DNA of 64,000 bases from Chitinophagales bacterium (GTDB lineage Bacteria > Bacteroidota > Bacteroidia > Chitinophagales > Saprospiraceae). The stretch's first letter is position 1, and each line of letters begins with the position of its first letter. The position numbers and the translations under genes are program-made. Where the stretch lies: positions 1 through 64,000 of the forward strand of contig JAAFJN010000008.1 in the NCBI GenBank assembly GCA_013298845.1, in the 5' to 3' direction. The notes beneath the pieces are model-generated. The model did not search any database, was not told the DNA's origin, and saw only the letters and a list, made by a program, of their open reading frames with translations. Positions 1 through 8,629 of this stretch are shown piece by piece.

Positions 1-60
1 ACGACGTTCGCGCTGTGGAGTTTGCAAATTTTTTGTCTTGTCGCTTTGTTCATTTTTCAT
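1..60 (-). CDS. possible 5' end of the next operon gene, cut by the window edge
   Basis: On the minus strand an ATG at position 60 opens a frame of 20 codons without a stop to the window edge (start MKNEQSDKTK). A second ATG nearby in another frame (beginning at position 53) is also open, so the frame is not certain. The position, directly after an RND adaptor gene, is where the inner-membrane RND pump gene would be expected, but the few residues visible do not resemble a typical AcrB N-terminus. This is a weak call based on context. Confidence 0.2.
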   Translation of the reverse strand, partial: MKNEQSDKTKNLQTPQRERR

Positions 61-138
61 GCCGAAAGATAATGGTTGGGAGTGGAATTCTCAACTCTCT
101 ATGTCAATGCTTTTCGGGCATGTCCACCTTCTCATAAC

Positions 139-1194
139 TCATATCTCCTCACTCATCTCTCTAATCTTTTTCTTTTCGGTGAGGTAGGGCGCGCCGGAGG
201 TAATGACCCGCTGCACCTGTTCCAATCCGCTGGCGATAATGGCCTGGTCACCTTCGAGGAACGCGATTTTAACCGGTAATTTTTTCACCGAAGTGCCGTC
301 TTCGGCGATGGTAAACACAAAAGCCGATTTACCGTCGCCTTCCACAATCGCTTCGATGGGCACAATGGTGTAATTGCGGGGCTGCTGCGCGTTGATGTTC
401 ACCTGGGCAAACAAACCGGGCGCAAAACGTTTGCCCTGCGGCTGTACTTTTACTTCGATGGGATAAAGACCGTTGGAAGGGTCGGCGGTGGCGGGTAGTT
501 CGCTCACCGTGCCTTTAAATGCCGTTTCCGGGTAAGCATCAAAGTGTACATCGGCGGATTGGCCCTTGCTGAGGCGCGCCCAGTCGCGGTCGCTCACGTC
601 AATTTTTACAATCCAGTCGTTAGGGCCCGTTTCAAAAAGCACAAAAACGGGCATGCCGGGGCCGATCATTTCACCTTCATTGGCCAATTTTTTGACAATG
701 GTCCCCCCGCGAACGGCGCGAATTTCGGAGTATTGGTTGTTGAACCGGGCAATCCGAACGGTTTCTTTGGCCACGTCGCGGCCCGTGGTGGCGTTTTGCA
801 ACAATTCGAGGGTGGCGCTGCTGTCTTTGTACAAGCCCTCCACGCGGGCGAGGTCGCGCTCGGCTTTTACCAAACCCTGTTCGGCTTGGTTGACCTGGGC
901 TTCAATTTCGGTTTTATCCAAAATAGCCAACAATTGCCCCGGGCGTACGACATCGCCTTCATCTACCAATATTTTACGGATAATACCGCCGGTTTTGAAC
1001 GACAAACGTTGTTCAGAAGTGGAGGTTAACGCGCCGCTGGCGTGAATGGGCAAGGCGATATTTTTACGAACAATGTCCACGGCGTTCACCGGAATCAGTT
1101 CGGTGGTACCGGTTTCGGCTGCCGCAACGGGTGTTTCTTTTGATCCGCAGGCGGCTAAAAAAAGAGCGAATATAAAAAATGGAGTATAGCGCAT
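139..1194 (-). CDS. RND efflux periplasmic adaptor (membrane fusion) lipoprotein
   Basis: The 351-residue product is a HlyD/AcrA-type adaptor that would bridge an inner-membrane RND pump and a TolC-like channel in the periplasm. It starts with a lipoprotein signal (MRYTPFFIFALFLAAC, lipobox cysteine at residue 16). A lipoyl-like hairpin half follows (about 55-95, with the segment VDEGDVVRPGQLLAILDKTE), then a coiled-coil hairpin (about 95-150), the second lipoyl half (KKLANEGEMIGPGMPVFVL) and beta-barrel/membrane-proximal domains to the end. Length is normal for the family. It lies 18 bases after the TolC-like gene in the same direction and very probably shares its transcript. The substrate cannot be read from sequence; drugs, metals or lipids are all possible. 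Confidence 0.9.
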   Translation of the reverse strand: MRYTPFFIFALFLAACGSKETPVAAAETGTTELIPVNAVDIVRKNIALPIHASGALTSTSEQRLSFKTGGIIRKILVDEGDVVRPGQLLAILDKTEIEAQVNQAEQGLVKAERDLARVEGLYKDSSATLELLQNATTGRDVAKETVRIARFNNQYSEIRAVRGGTIVKKLANEGEMIGPGMPVFVLFETGPNDWIVKIDVSDRDWARLSKGQSADVHFDAYPETAFKGTVSELPATADPSNGLYPIEVKVQPQGKRFAPGLFAQVNINAQQPRNYTIVPIEAIVEGDGKSAFVFTIAEDGTSVKKLPVKIAFLEGDQAIIASGLEQVQRVITSGAPYLTEKKKIREMSEEI

Positions 1195-1212
1195 GGTAAA
1201 AGTTTGTGCGTG

Positions 1213-2571
1213 TTATTGGGCAATGGCTTGTAAAAAGTTCAAATGAGCCTGTACGGCGGCCAGGCGCGACAACGCCGTTTGCAATTGGGCCGTGGTGACG
1301 CGGTTTTGGGCGTTGCTCCATTCGAGGTACAATACCTGCCCGGCTTTGTATTTGTTGTTGATAATTCTATAGGCTTCTTCGGCGGCTTTTTGGCCTTTTT
1401 CGGCCGACAAAATGGCGTTTTTGGCGCTTTGAAGCGCATTAAACCGGTCGGTTACCTGCATCGAAATTTGTTGTTGTACCTGGGCAATCTGATTGTCCAT
1501 TTTATTCACTTCGATGCGGGCCTCCTGGATTTTGTTTTTTTGCAACCCGCCGTCGTAGAGGTTATAGGTCATGCCCACCCGCGCCAGGATATACGCCTGC
1601 TCGCCGGGATTGTACCCAAAACCCTGAAAACCCGTTTCTCCGCCGAGGTAAAAATCGGGGCGTTTTTTGTTGGCCTGGTTCATGTCCACCACGGTATTGG
1701 CGATACTTTTGCCGGAATTGAGCAGGTTAAATTCCCGGCGACGGCTGAGGGCCGTTTGGATGGATTGCTCCAGGTCGTAATTGGGAATCATTTGGGCGGT
1801 AAACGCGGTATCGGCCTTTATTTCTTCCTGAAAACCCCGGTTGAGCAAAAAATTGACGTAAGCACGGGCCGTATTTTGTTTGCTGTTCAGGTCAAAAATC
1901 TGCTGTTCGGTTTGGCTGATTTCGTAATCGGTTTCGGCAATGATATCGCGGGTGGCGACGTTATTTTTGACCAATGACTCGTTAAAACGGCGCAATTCCT
2001 GCTGCACTTTTTGGGCGTTGTTCCAAATTTTTTCGGCTTCCACGGCCTGCATATACTGGAGGTAAGCCAACCGGATTTGGTACGCCAATTCCTGTTCGTA
2101 CACGGCCTTTTGGGCTTCGGCGTTGAGGGTCAGCAGTTCTTTGATCTGGCGGTTGTAACGCAGGTCGGTATTGTACACCGGATAAGCAAAAGTGAGTTTG
2201 GTTTCCTGAAAATTATTGGGCAAAAACTGGATTTGCTGGTTTTCCAGCACCGGGAAATTAGTGGTACCCGTGAGCGCATTTAGGGTGCTGTACGCGGGAT
2301 TGAGCAAATCGCCAATGGGAAAATCAATTTTACGACCACCGGCGGCGAGGGTATAATTGGCTTCAAAATTGACCGTCGGGTAAAACAGCGCTTTGGCCTG
2401 CCGTACCGCCAATATACTTTTTTCAATGTCCAATTGTTGGGCTTTCAGGGTCAGGTTATTGACCAAACCCAACTGCACGTATTCTTCAACGATGCCCGCA
2501 GACTGGGCCTGTAACCCGTTCCAACCGGCCAACATCACCGTGATAATCAATAAATAAGGGCGCATATTCAT
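1213..2571 (-). CDS. TolC-family outer membrane efflux protein
   Basis: Outer membrane factor (OEP family) expected to form the exit duct of the tripartite pump with the adjacent adaptor. The start is placed at the ATG at 2571 (MNMRPYLLIITVML), which gives a clean signal peptide ending near LQAQS; an ATG two codons later is equally possible. The longer frame from 2613 adds residues that precede the signal peptide. The mature part has the two OEP repeats: long helical stretches rich in Q, N, A and E, with conserved-looking turns such as LTLNAEAQKAVYEQELAY and KAGQVLYLEWSNAQNRV. The minus-strand motif TTCCTTTG at 2589-2582, close to the Bacteroidota -7 box, suggests an own weak promoter in addition to read-through from the LytTR gene. 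Confidence 0.9.
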   Translation of the reverse strand: MNMRPYLLIITVMLAGWNGLQAQSAGIVEEYVQLGLVNNLTLKAQQLDIEKSILAVRQAKALFYPTVNFEANYTLAAGGRKIDFPIGDLLNPAYSTLNALTGTTNFPVLENQQIQFLPNNFQETKLTFAYPVYNTDLRYNRQIKELLTLNAEAQKAVYEQELAYQIRLAYLQYMQAVEAEKIWNNAQKVQQELRRFNESLVKNNVATRDIIAETDYEISQTEQQIFDLNSKQNTARAYVNFLLNRGFQEEIKADTAFTAQMIPNYDLEQSIQTALSRRREFNLLNSGKSIANTVVDMNQANKKRPDFYLGGETGFQGFGYNPGEQAYILARVGMTYNLYDGGLQKNKIQEARIEVNKMDNQIAQVQQQISMQVTDRFNALQSAKNAILSAEKGQKAAEEAYRIINNKYKAGQVLYLEWSNAQNRVTTAQLQTALSRLAAVQAHLNFLQAIAQ

Positions 2572-2661
2572 AATTTTACCACAAAGGAACAATGAAACCC
2601 GCGAACCCAACAACCGATTTCGGGTGAATGGTTGTTTTAAGGCTTTGAATTGTCAACGCCC

Positions 2662-3360
2662 TTATAGTTTTTCCAAAACATCCATCACGGCCTGCTTGTA
2701 TTGCCGCCCCACCGGAATGGTATGCCCGCCAGCGTTGATTTCGGTGAGCGAATACGCCGATATGTGCGGAATGGCCACCAAAAACGACCGGTGTACGCGC
2801 AACAACTGGTGCTCTTTCAGCATCAGTTCGAGCGACGAAAGGGGGTATTTGGTCATAATGGATTCGCCGTTGGACATGTAAATACGCACGTATTCGCGCA
2901 GGCTTTCGACCATCACAATTTCGTCGAGCCACACGCGCATCATTTTTTTATTAACGTTGAAAAAATAAAAACGGCGGCCTTTGCTCGCGTGCGTCGTTGG
3001 TAGATCGGGGCGTTTAATTTTGTTGGTAGCCTGAAAAAACCGCTCAAAAGAAATAGGTTTGAGCAAATAATCGGTCACGTGCAAATCAAAACCTTCCACC
3101 GCGTATTCGTGGTAAGCGGTGGTGACAATCGTTTGCGGCGGATTAGGCAAACTGCGCAAAAAATCCAGCCCTTTTATGCCCGGCAGGTTAATGTCGAGAA
3201 AAAGAATATCCACCGATTGCGTTTGCATGGCTTCGGTGGCCTGAACGGCGTTGGAACAGCGGCCCACGTAGTGCATCCACGGCACAAACTGAATGTACTC
3301 TTCCAGTACCTGGGCGGCTAAAGGTTCGTCTTCTACAATTAAACAGTTGAGCGTAATCAT
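2662..3360 (-). CDS. LytTR-family response regulator
   Basis: A 232-residue cytoplasmic response regulator. The receiver domain covers about residues 1-118, with the acidic pair E10/D11, the phosphoacceptor Asp56 (in LFLDINLPG) and Lys101 (in YLLKPIS). The LytTR DNA-binding domain covers about 130-230, with the typical VESLREYVRIYM and LLRVHRSFLVAI segments. Its ATG overlaps the stop of the upstream LytS-like kinase (ATGA at 3360-3357), so translation is coupled and the two form a pair. Genes downstream encode an efflux channel and adaptor, which suggests (inference) that the pair controls the pump operon. LytTR proteins usually bind direct repeats upstream of target promoters; none was clear here. 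Confidence 0.92.
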   Translation of the reverse strand: MITLNCLIVEDEPLAAQVLEEYIQFVPWMHYVGRCSNAVQATEAMQTQSVDILFLDINLPGIKGLDFLRSLPNPPQTIVTTAYHEYAVEGFDLHVTDYLLKPISFERFFQATNKIKRPDLPTTHASKGRRFYFFNVNKKMMRVWLDEIVMVESLREYVRIYMSNGESIMTKYPLSSLELMLKEHQLLRVHRSFLVAIPHISAYSLTEINAGGHTIPVGRQYKQAVMDVLEKL

Positions 3361-4355
3361 GGGTAGGTAATTTTTAAAGTGGCGGAATAAGCATCGTCGG
3401 TTTCACTGGTAACCAAGGAGCCGGAATTGGGGTAAAGCAGTTCCAATTGTCGGCGGATATTTTGTAAACCAATGCCTTTTTGGGTTGTATTCGCCACCGA
3501 TGCCCGCGAATTTTCAACTTTCATTTCAAATTGTTTGCGCTGCAATCGGATCGAAATGTGCACCCAGGCTTCATCCATACTTTCGCCCGCCCCGTGTTTA
3601 AAGGCATTTTCGACCAAAGGCAACATGAGCAAAGGCGTGACGGGCTGTTTTACATCGTCAATATCGGTGTCAAATTTTACGGTGAGGCGTTCTTCGTCAA
3701 AACGCAGGCGCTCCAACTCGACGTATTGTTTTAAATGGGTGACTTCCTGTTCAATGCGCACCGTGGGTGCCGAAGAATCGTACAACAAATAGCGCAGTAA
3801 ATTGGCCAATTGCATGGCCACCGGCGCGGTTTGGTCCGATTTTACCCGCGCCAACGCGTACAAATTATTGATGGTATTGAACAAAAAATGCGGGTTTAAC
3901 TGGTTTTTTAACGCCTGCAACTCCGCTTCCGATTTTTCGGCCCGCAACGCCGTTTCGCGCCGGATAAATTCCTGCTGCCGGAAATACAACCGCGCCGTCA
4001 GGGCCGAACCCGCCGCTACGACCGAATCAAGGGTATCGGTAATAAAGCGGTGGCTGAAAAATTCAAAATTGTAGTCGGGGAACCACACCGGCCCGATGTA
4101 GACCATTTTGATAAAACGCACCATCAATCCGCCGAGCAAAATAGCCGCCAAAATACCGGCAAATGCCTTCCAGGACGGGCGCAATTTGTCGAAACACCAA
4201 AAAGACAGGTAAGTGGCGATCATGCGGGCGGGCATCATCACGCCTTCCGTGATGGCGAACTTGCCCCACTCTTTTTCGTAATTACCGTTGGAAAACGTAA
4301 AAACAAACCAATAAGCCAGCCAAAAACCGGCATGCAATAACCACCTGTTTTTCAT
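3357..4355 (-). CDS. LytS/YehU-type sensor histidine kinase
   Basis: A 332-residue membrane histidine kinase of the His_kinase (PF06580) family. Hydrophobic segments fall near residues 8-22, 42-56 and 65-85, with a further weakly hydrophobic helix about 105-125; then a short coiled coil (EFIRRETALRAEKSEAELQALK) leads to the phosphoacceptor His156 in LNPHFLFNTINNL. The ATP-binding half has the N-box (PLVENAFKHG) and a glycine motif (GIGLQNIRRQLELLY). The sensor part lacks a large extracellular domain, so the signal probably acts within or near the membrane. It is coupled to the LytTR regulator by a 4-base overlap. The minus motif CAACTTTG just upstream of the start is a poor match to a -7 box. 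Confidence 0.9.
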   Translation of the reverse strand: MKNRWLLHAGFWLAYWFVFTFSNGNYEKEWGKFAITEGVMMPARMIATYLSFWCFDKLRPSWKAFAGILAAILLGGLMVRFIKMVYIGPVWFPDYNFEFFSHRFITDTLDSVVAAGSALTARLYFRQQEFIRRETALRAEKSEAELQALKNQLNPHFLFNTINNLYALARVKSDQTAPVAMQLANLLRYLLYDSSAPTVRIEQEVTHLKQYVELERLRFDEERLTVKFDTDIDDVKQPVTPLLMLPLVENAFKHGAGESMDEAWVHISIRLQRKQFEMKVENSRASVANTTQKGIGLQNIRRQLELLYPNSGSLVTSETDDAYSATLKITYP

Positions 4356-4385
4356 GTTGCAAAGTTGGTCAAAAAATGAGGATAT

Positions 4386-4490
4386 CCGGCGTGGTTTTTA
4401 TACTGAGCGGCTGGTTTTGTACACCAACATTGGGAAACACCCAACATTTTGATGCACAAAACCAGCCGAGTCGAAATATATTTACGCCGG
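4386..4490. repeat. nested inverted-repeat element of about 105 bp
   Basis: Two nested perfect inverted repeats are visible. The outer pair is CCGGCGT at 4386-4392 and ACGCCGG at 4484-4490. The inner pair is CGGCTGGTTTTGT at 4408-4420 and ACAAAACCAGCCG at 4456-4468, with a small inner TTGGG/CCCAA hairpin. It fills the gap between the LytS-like start and the CHU_C gene stop. It could end transcription of the CHU_C gene or be a small palindromic mobile element; there is no long U-tract, so simple terminator function is doubtful. Confidence 0.6.
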
Positions 4491-4500
4491 AATCGGTTGT

Positions 4501-7263
4501 TTATTGCCGGTTGAGCAGCACTTCAATCCAGCCGCTGAGGGTCGAGTACAACACTGTATTACCGTTCACATCGGGGATAAATACGCGGCATTTGTACAAA
4601 TAAGCCCCTTCGGCCACGGGTTGGCCGTTTTGCGCGGTACCGTCCCATTGAATCGCCGGGTCTTGGGTTTCAAACACCAGATTCCCCCACCGATTGTACA
4701 CCTGCATGTCCACTTTATTCACAAAACGCCAGCCGGGGAACGGCTCAAACACGTCGTTGCTGCCGTCGCCGTTGGGCGTAAAGGTATTGGGCAATTCGTA
4801 AAAAGCGCAATTTTCGACGCAAACACTGTCGGAACGGGGACTTTCGTTGCCCAAAACATCAAACGCACTAATGGCGTAACAACCCGCCAACGAACCGGTT
4901 AACTCGTGGATAAAACGGGTACTGTCGGGGCTATTATACGTTTGCAACAAGGTGAGCGGCGAATTAATGTCGGGAGCGTACCATATTTTAAACCCGGCCA
5001 AATCATTCGCTTCGGGGCAATTGCCGGGATTATTCCAAGTCAGGATATTTTCAAACGGCGGATCGGGCGCAATCACAACGTCGCCGGTAGTGCACCGGTT
5101 GGCAATGCTAAGATCGGGGGTACAAGGCGGCACCGTGTCCACGGGAGTTCCGCAAGATTCCTGACTCCAGTTGAGCAGCGGCGACACAATACCCGCTACG
5201 CCATAAGTACCTTCGCTGCGCACTTTATAACAGTATTCGACGCCGTTTTCGAGGTTTTTGTCCTCGTAGCGGCGCGAACTGGAGACGCCAATGAGGTCAA
5301 AAATACCCGTAAAGGCATTGAGCCGGTACACTTCGTAGTTGTAGTTGTTCCACGGCACATTTTCCTGCCAGGTCAAAATATTTTTTTGATCCGAACTGCC
5401 CACGTTTAAAAACACCGACGAAGCGTTGTTGGTGCTGCCCAAGGGCGTCGAATTGCCTTTTACGTAAAAAGCCACCTGGTAATGGTAAGGCCCGCCGCTG
5501 GTATTCAGGTTGTTATCGGTAAAACAGGTATCGTTGGCCAAATAAAAAGACGGCGCCACAAACGACGCACCCGGCACCTCGGTCAAAGTGCCGCCCGTGA
5601 ACCCGTCGGCCCGGAGCAATTGGTAGCGGTAAGGCCCGGGATTGAGGATCGTATCGAGATCAGCCGCCAATGGTTTGGACCAACACACCTCCATGCTGCC
5701 GCTGGTATTCGAGGTCGTATTCACCGATACGTGGGTAATGACGGGAATATCGCGGGGCAATTGCACGCACACTTCCCGCGACGGCAAACTTTCCACGATG
5801 TTAAAAGGAGTGCCTCCGGCGGTGATTTTGGCAAATTTGGCCAATACCCGATAACAATACGTGCGGCCCCGCTGCACATTTTCATCTTTAAAATAATAAC
5901 GCCCGTCCACCTCTTTTCGGGTAATAAAAATCATTTCCGTGTATCCTTTTCCGGCCAAACCGGGCGCACAGGTATCGGGAACAAAAGGGTTACTGCCCTC
6001 CCTTCGCCACACCGAAAACCCGTAAAAAGAGTTATTTTCGGTCGTTTCGCAGAAATAAGGTTTATCCCAGGTAACTTCGACGGTACCGTCGTTCGAAGTG
6101 GCCGTTACGCCCTCGGGCGCCGGACCGACCACTTTGATACTGACACTTTTCAGGTCGGAGAGTTTGGGTTCACCGGGACTGATAGTATCGGTGGCTTTAA
6201 ACACCACCACGTAAGGCTGGTTGGAAATATGTTCGCAATCGGTGACCCAGTCAAACGTTCCTTTCAAAACGGGAAGTTGCCAGCCTTGCGGCACGGTGAA
6301 CGTCGCCGGGCTAAAAGGCGTGCTCAAAGGGCCGCCGAGGGCCGTGAGCACCACCAAATTCCCCGTGTCGGGGTCATTTGCAAACACATCGAACCGAACG
6401 GTATTCCCCGCCGTAACGCAAAATTCATCTTCCGTGGTGACAATGGGCGGGTTATTGTCGCATTTTTCCACAAAAATCTGCATGTCGCGGATGGTGGTAT
6501 CAATGGCCACCCCTCGGCGCCACGAGATAATGTAAAAGGCAATATTGTAATCTCCGGCCACCTGCGGCGATAACCACAACAGGTCGCCGCTGACCGGATC
6601 TAATTGTAAAATATTGTTCGGCCCCGGACTTACCTGATTGGGAAAACTGTAATTGGGGACGTTTTGACCACTAAATTGCAGCGGAACAATCAATTCGTAC
6701 GAAATACTGTCGCCGTCGGGGTCGTAAGCGTTGGGGTTGTGTTTAAATGGTTTTCCCACGCAGGCGCGGTCAATGGGCGGTTGTAACAAATACGGGGTGG
6801 TGTTGGTCACGCCAAATTGCACACTTTGAAAGGTAAAACTGGTTTCCACGTGAAAAGGCACCAAATCGGAAGTGGGCGGATTAACGTTGATAATACCCGC
6901 CACGCGGTTCAAATCCGTCATCGAAATGGTGTACGTGGCCTGTCCCGCGTAGGTGTGAATGGCCACGTACGTGTTGTATTTTACGTCGTTGGGGAGGGGC
7001 TGCCCGTTGCCATTGGTGCGATAAACAACCTCGCAGGGAGAACCATCGCCCCAACAAATATCCAACGAGTCGCGGTCCACGCTGGCGCTGCTGGTTTTGG
7101 TCCAGGTAATAATGGTAGCCCGGATGGTGAGCGGCCCAATTTGTTCGATATGAATTTCGCCGGCGCGGTTGTGGGTAGCCGTGGCGATAAATGGCAGTGA
7201 AAAGAACAGGCAAACTGCGAGTAACAGTTGCCGGGGCGTTTTTGTGTTCGGAAGTAGCATCAT
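4501..7263 (-). CDS. large secreted protein with gliding-motility/T9SS type B (CHU_C) C-terminal domain
   Basis: A 920-residue exported protein. A signal peptide (hydrophobic LLLAVCLFFSLPFIATA) is followed by an N-terminal region starting THNRAGEIHIEQIGPLTIRA that is recurrent in CHU_C proteins of this group, then repeated beta-sandwich modules of FN3/PKD type (for example PAPEGVTATSNDGTVEVTWDKP). The last 95 residues or so form the CHU_C domain (LPNTFTPNGDGSNDVFEPF, YNRWGNLVFE, WDGTAQNGQPVAEGAYLYK), the type B sorting signal recognised by T9SS. It is therefore likely surface-attached or released. A TACCTTTG -7 box at 7332-7325 and two short hairpins in the leader precede it. Ligand and function are unknown. 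Confidence 0.88.
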   Translation of the reverse strand: MMLLPNTKTPRQLLLAVCLFFSLPFIATATHNRAGEIHIEQIGPLTIRATIITWTKTSSASVDRDSLDICWGDGSPCEVVYRTNGNGQPLPNDVKYNTYVAIHTYAGQATYTISMTDLNRVAGIINVNPPTSDLVPFHVETSFTFQSVQFGVTNTTPYLLQPPIDRACVGKPFKHNPNAYDPDGDSISYELIVPLQFSGQNVPNYSFPNQVSPGPNNILQLDPVSGDLLWLSPQVAGDYNIAFYIISWRRGVAIDTTIRDMQIFVEKCDNNPPIVTTEDEFCVTAGNTVRFDVFANDPDTGNLVVLTALGGPLSTPFSPATFTVPQGWQLPVLKGTFDWVTDCEHISNQPYVVVFKATDTISPGEPKLSDLKSVSIKVVGPAPEGVTATSNDGTVEVTWDKPYFCETTENNSFYGFSVWRREGSNPFVPDTCAPGLAGKGYTEMIFITRKEVDGRYYFKDENVQRGRTYCYRVLAKFAKITAGGTPFNIVESLPSREVCVQLPRDIPVITHVSVNTTSNTSGSMEVCWSKPLAADLDTILNPGPYRYQLLRADGFTGGTLTEVPGASFVAPSFYLANDTCFTDNNLNTSGGPYHYQVAFYVKGNSTPLGSTNNASSVFLNVGSSDQKNILTWQENVPWNNYNYEVYRLNAFTGIFDLIGVSSSRRYEDKNLENGVEYCYKVRSEGTYGVAGIVSPLLNWSQESCGTPVDTVPPCTPDLSIANRCTTGDVVIAPDPPFENILTWNNPGNCPEANDLAGFKIWYAPDINSPLTLLQTYNSPDSTRFIHELTGSLAGCYAISAFDVLGNESPRSDSVCVENCAFYELPNTFTPNGDGSNDVFEPFPGWRFVNKVDMQVYNRWGNLVFETQDPAIQWDGTAQNGQPVAEGAYLYKCRVFIPDVNGNTVLYSTLSGWIEVLLNRQ

Positions 7264-7279
7264 AATGATATGAATTTAA

Positions 7280-7332
7280 CTGCGGTTACCCGCAGGCTTT
7301 AAACTGTTTCAAAACAGTTCCTAACAAAGGTA
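7280..7332 (-). promoter_or_regulatory. promoter -7 box and structured leader of the CHU_C gene
   Basis: TACCTTTG on the minus strand at 7332-7325 matches the Bacteroidota -7 consensus TAnnTTTG; a partial -33 element (TTGG, 7358-7355) lies 22 bases upstream. Between it and the ATG are two small hairpins: a 7-bp stem AACTGTT/AACAGTT (7302-7319) and a 6-bp stem CTGCGG/CCGCAG (7280-7295). They may be incidental. Confidence 0.45.
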
Positions 7333-7380
7333 CAGAAAACCAAACAACCCCTTTCCAATTTAAAATGGATATTTTTATCT

Positions 7381-8628
7381 TTATCCCGTGACCTGGCTGA
7401 TAACACGACCATCGGCTAATTGGGTTTCGATGGTATCGCCGGGGGTGAGTTCGGTGGCGGAACGGATAATCATACCGTCCCGGGTGGTGAGCGAATACCC
7501 GCGCGCAAGGGTCGTTTGCGGCGAAAGCGCCAAGACCAAATCGGAAATCCGGTCGAGTTCGGCGCGTTGGGTCTGGCAAATTTGCCGCGCCAGATACGGT
7601 ATGTCGCGGGCCGTGTTGGTCAGTTGTTGTTCGGCGGTGATGAATACCCTTTGAGCGCCGTTCAGTACGGCAGCGTGCACCATTTGCAGGGATTCGGCGG
7701 CGTAACGGGTCATTTTTTGGCCCCAAAAACCAATGTGCGCCGAGGTTTCCAACAACTGACTTTCAAAATGCAGGGCCGACTCCAACAAAAAATCGGCGAC
7801 GGCGGTGGGGGTTTTAAACGCCCGAAAAGCCACCAAGTCCAGCACCGATTCGTCGGTTTCGTGGCCAATACCCGCCAATACGGGCAGCGGCATTTGGGCA
7901 ACGGTACGCCCCAGGGACAGGCTGTCAAAAGCCGATAAATCAAGTTTGGCCCCGCCACCGCGAATGATCACCACGGCATCAAAATCGTGGGAGCGAGCGG
8001 CAATTTCGTCCAATGCCACAATGATCTCGGGCGCGGCGTTGCGGCCCTGAACGGCGGTAAAAAAACAGCGGTATTGAAACGTGTAATCGTAGGGGTTTTC
8101 GGCCAAATGCGCTTTAAAATCGTGAAAACCGGCCGCTTCGGGCGAGGTAATGACGGCAATGCGCTGTAAGACGACCGGAAGAGGAAGGGTTTGGTTGCGC
8201 CTTAATAAACCTTCTTTTTGCAGGGTTTCGATGGTTTGACGCCGTTGCAGCGCCATAACGCCCATCGAAAAAGTGGGATCAATGTCCTCCACGTGGAGTT
8301 TCAGGCCGTAGCGCTCGTGGAAATCCACGCGCACGAACAGGCGCGCCTGCACGTCGGATTGAAGCACCAATTCGGCCAGTTGACCGTGTTCTTTGGCCAT
8401 TCGGCGGCGGTCGCGTTGCCACACCACCGCCTGTGCCTGGGCGACGATGGTGTCATCGTCGCCCGGGAACACAGTTTGATCGGCTGTTTTTTGAATCAGA
8501 TTGAGGTAAAGATGGCCGCGCGACACGTTGGCCTCGGCAATTTCGGCGGTGATCCAAACAGGTTCGCGGAAATTGAGGGCAATAACCTGCCGAATGTGCA
8601 GGTTGAGGTCTTGCAGCGTATAATTCAT
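7381..8628 (-). CDS. xseA: exodeoxyribonuclease VII large subunit
   Basis: XseA, the catalytic subunit of exonuclease VII, which degrades single-stranded DNA in both directions together with the small subunit XseB. The 415-residue length is normal. An N-terminal OB-fold (about 1-100, with FREPVWITAEIAEANVSRGHLYLNL) is followed by the catalytic region (about 125-320, with AVITSPEAAGFHDFK, VVIIRGGGAKLDLSAFD and PVLAGIGHETDESVLD) and the coiled tail. The C-terminus carries the typical TTLARGYSLTT motif. It begins one base after the pyk stop codon and is probably co-transcribed with pyk. No xseB-like small frame is visible immediately downstream, where it often sits. Confidence 0.95.
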   Translation of the reverse strand: MNYTLQDLNLHIRQVIALNFREPVWITAEIAEANVSRGHLYLNLIQKTADQTVFPGDDDTIVAQAQAVVWQRDRRRMAKEHGQLAELVLQSDVQARLFVRVDFHERYGLKLHVEDIDPTFSMGVMALQRRQTIETLQKEGLLRRNQTLPLPVVLQRIAVITSPEAAGFHDFKAHLAENPYDYTFQYRCFFTAVQGRNAAPEIIVALDEIAARSHDFDAVVIIRGGGAKLDLSAFDSLSLGRTVAQMPLPVLAGIGHETDESVLDLVAFRAFKTPTAVADFLLESALHFESQLLETSAHIGFWGQKMTRYAAESLQMVHAAVLNGAQRVFITAEQQLTNTARDIPYLARQICQTQRAELDRISDLVLALSPQTTLARGYSLTTRDGMIIRSATELTPGDTIETQLADGRVISQVTG

Positions 8629-8629
8629 A

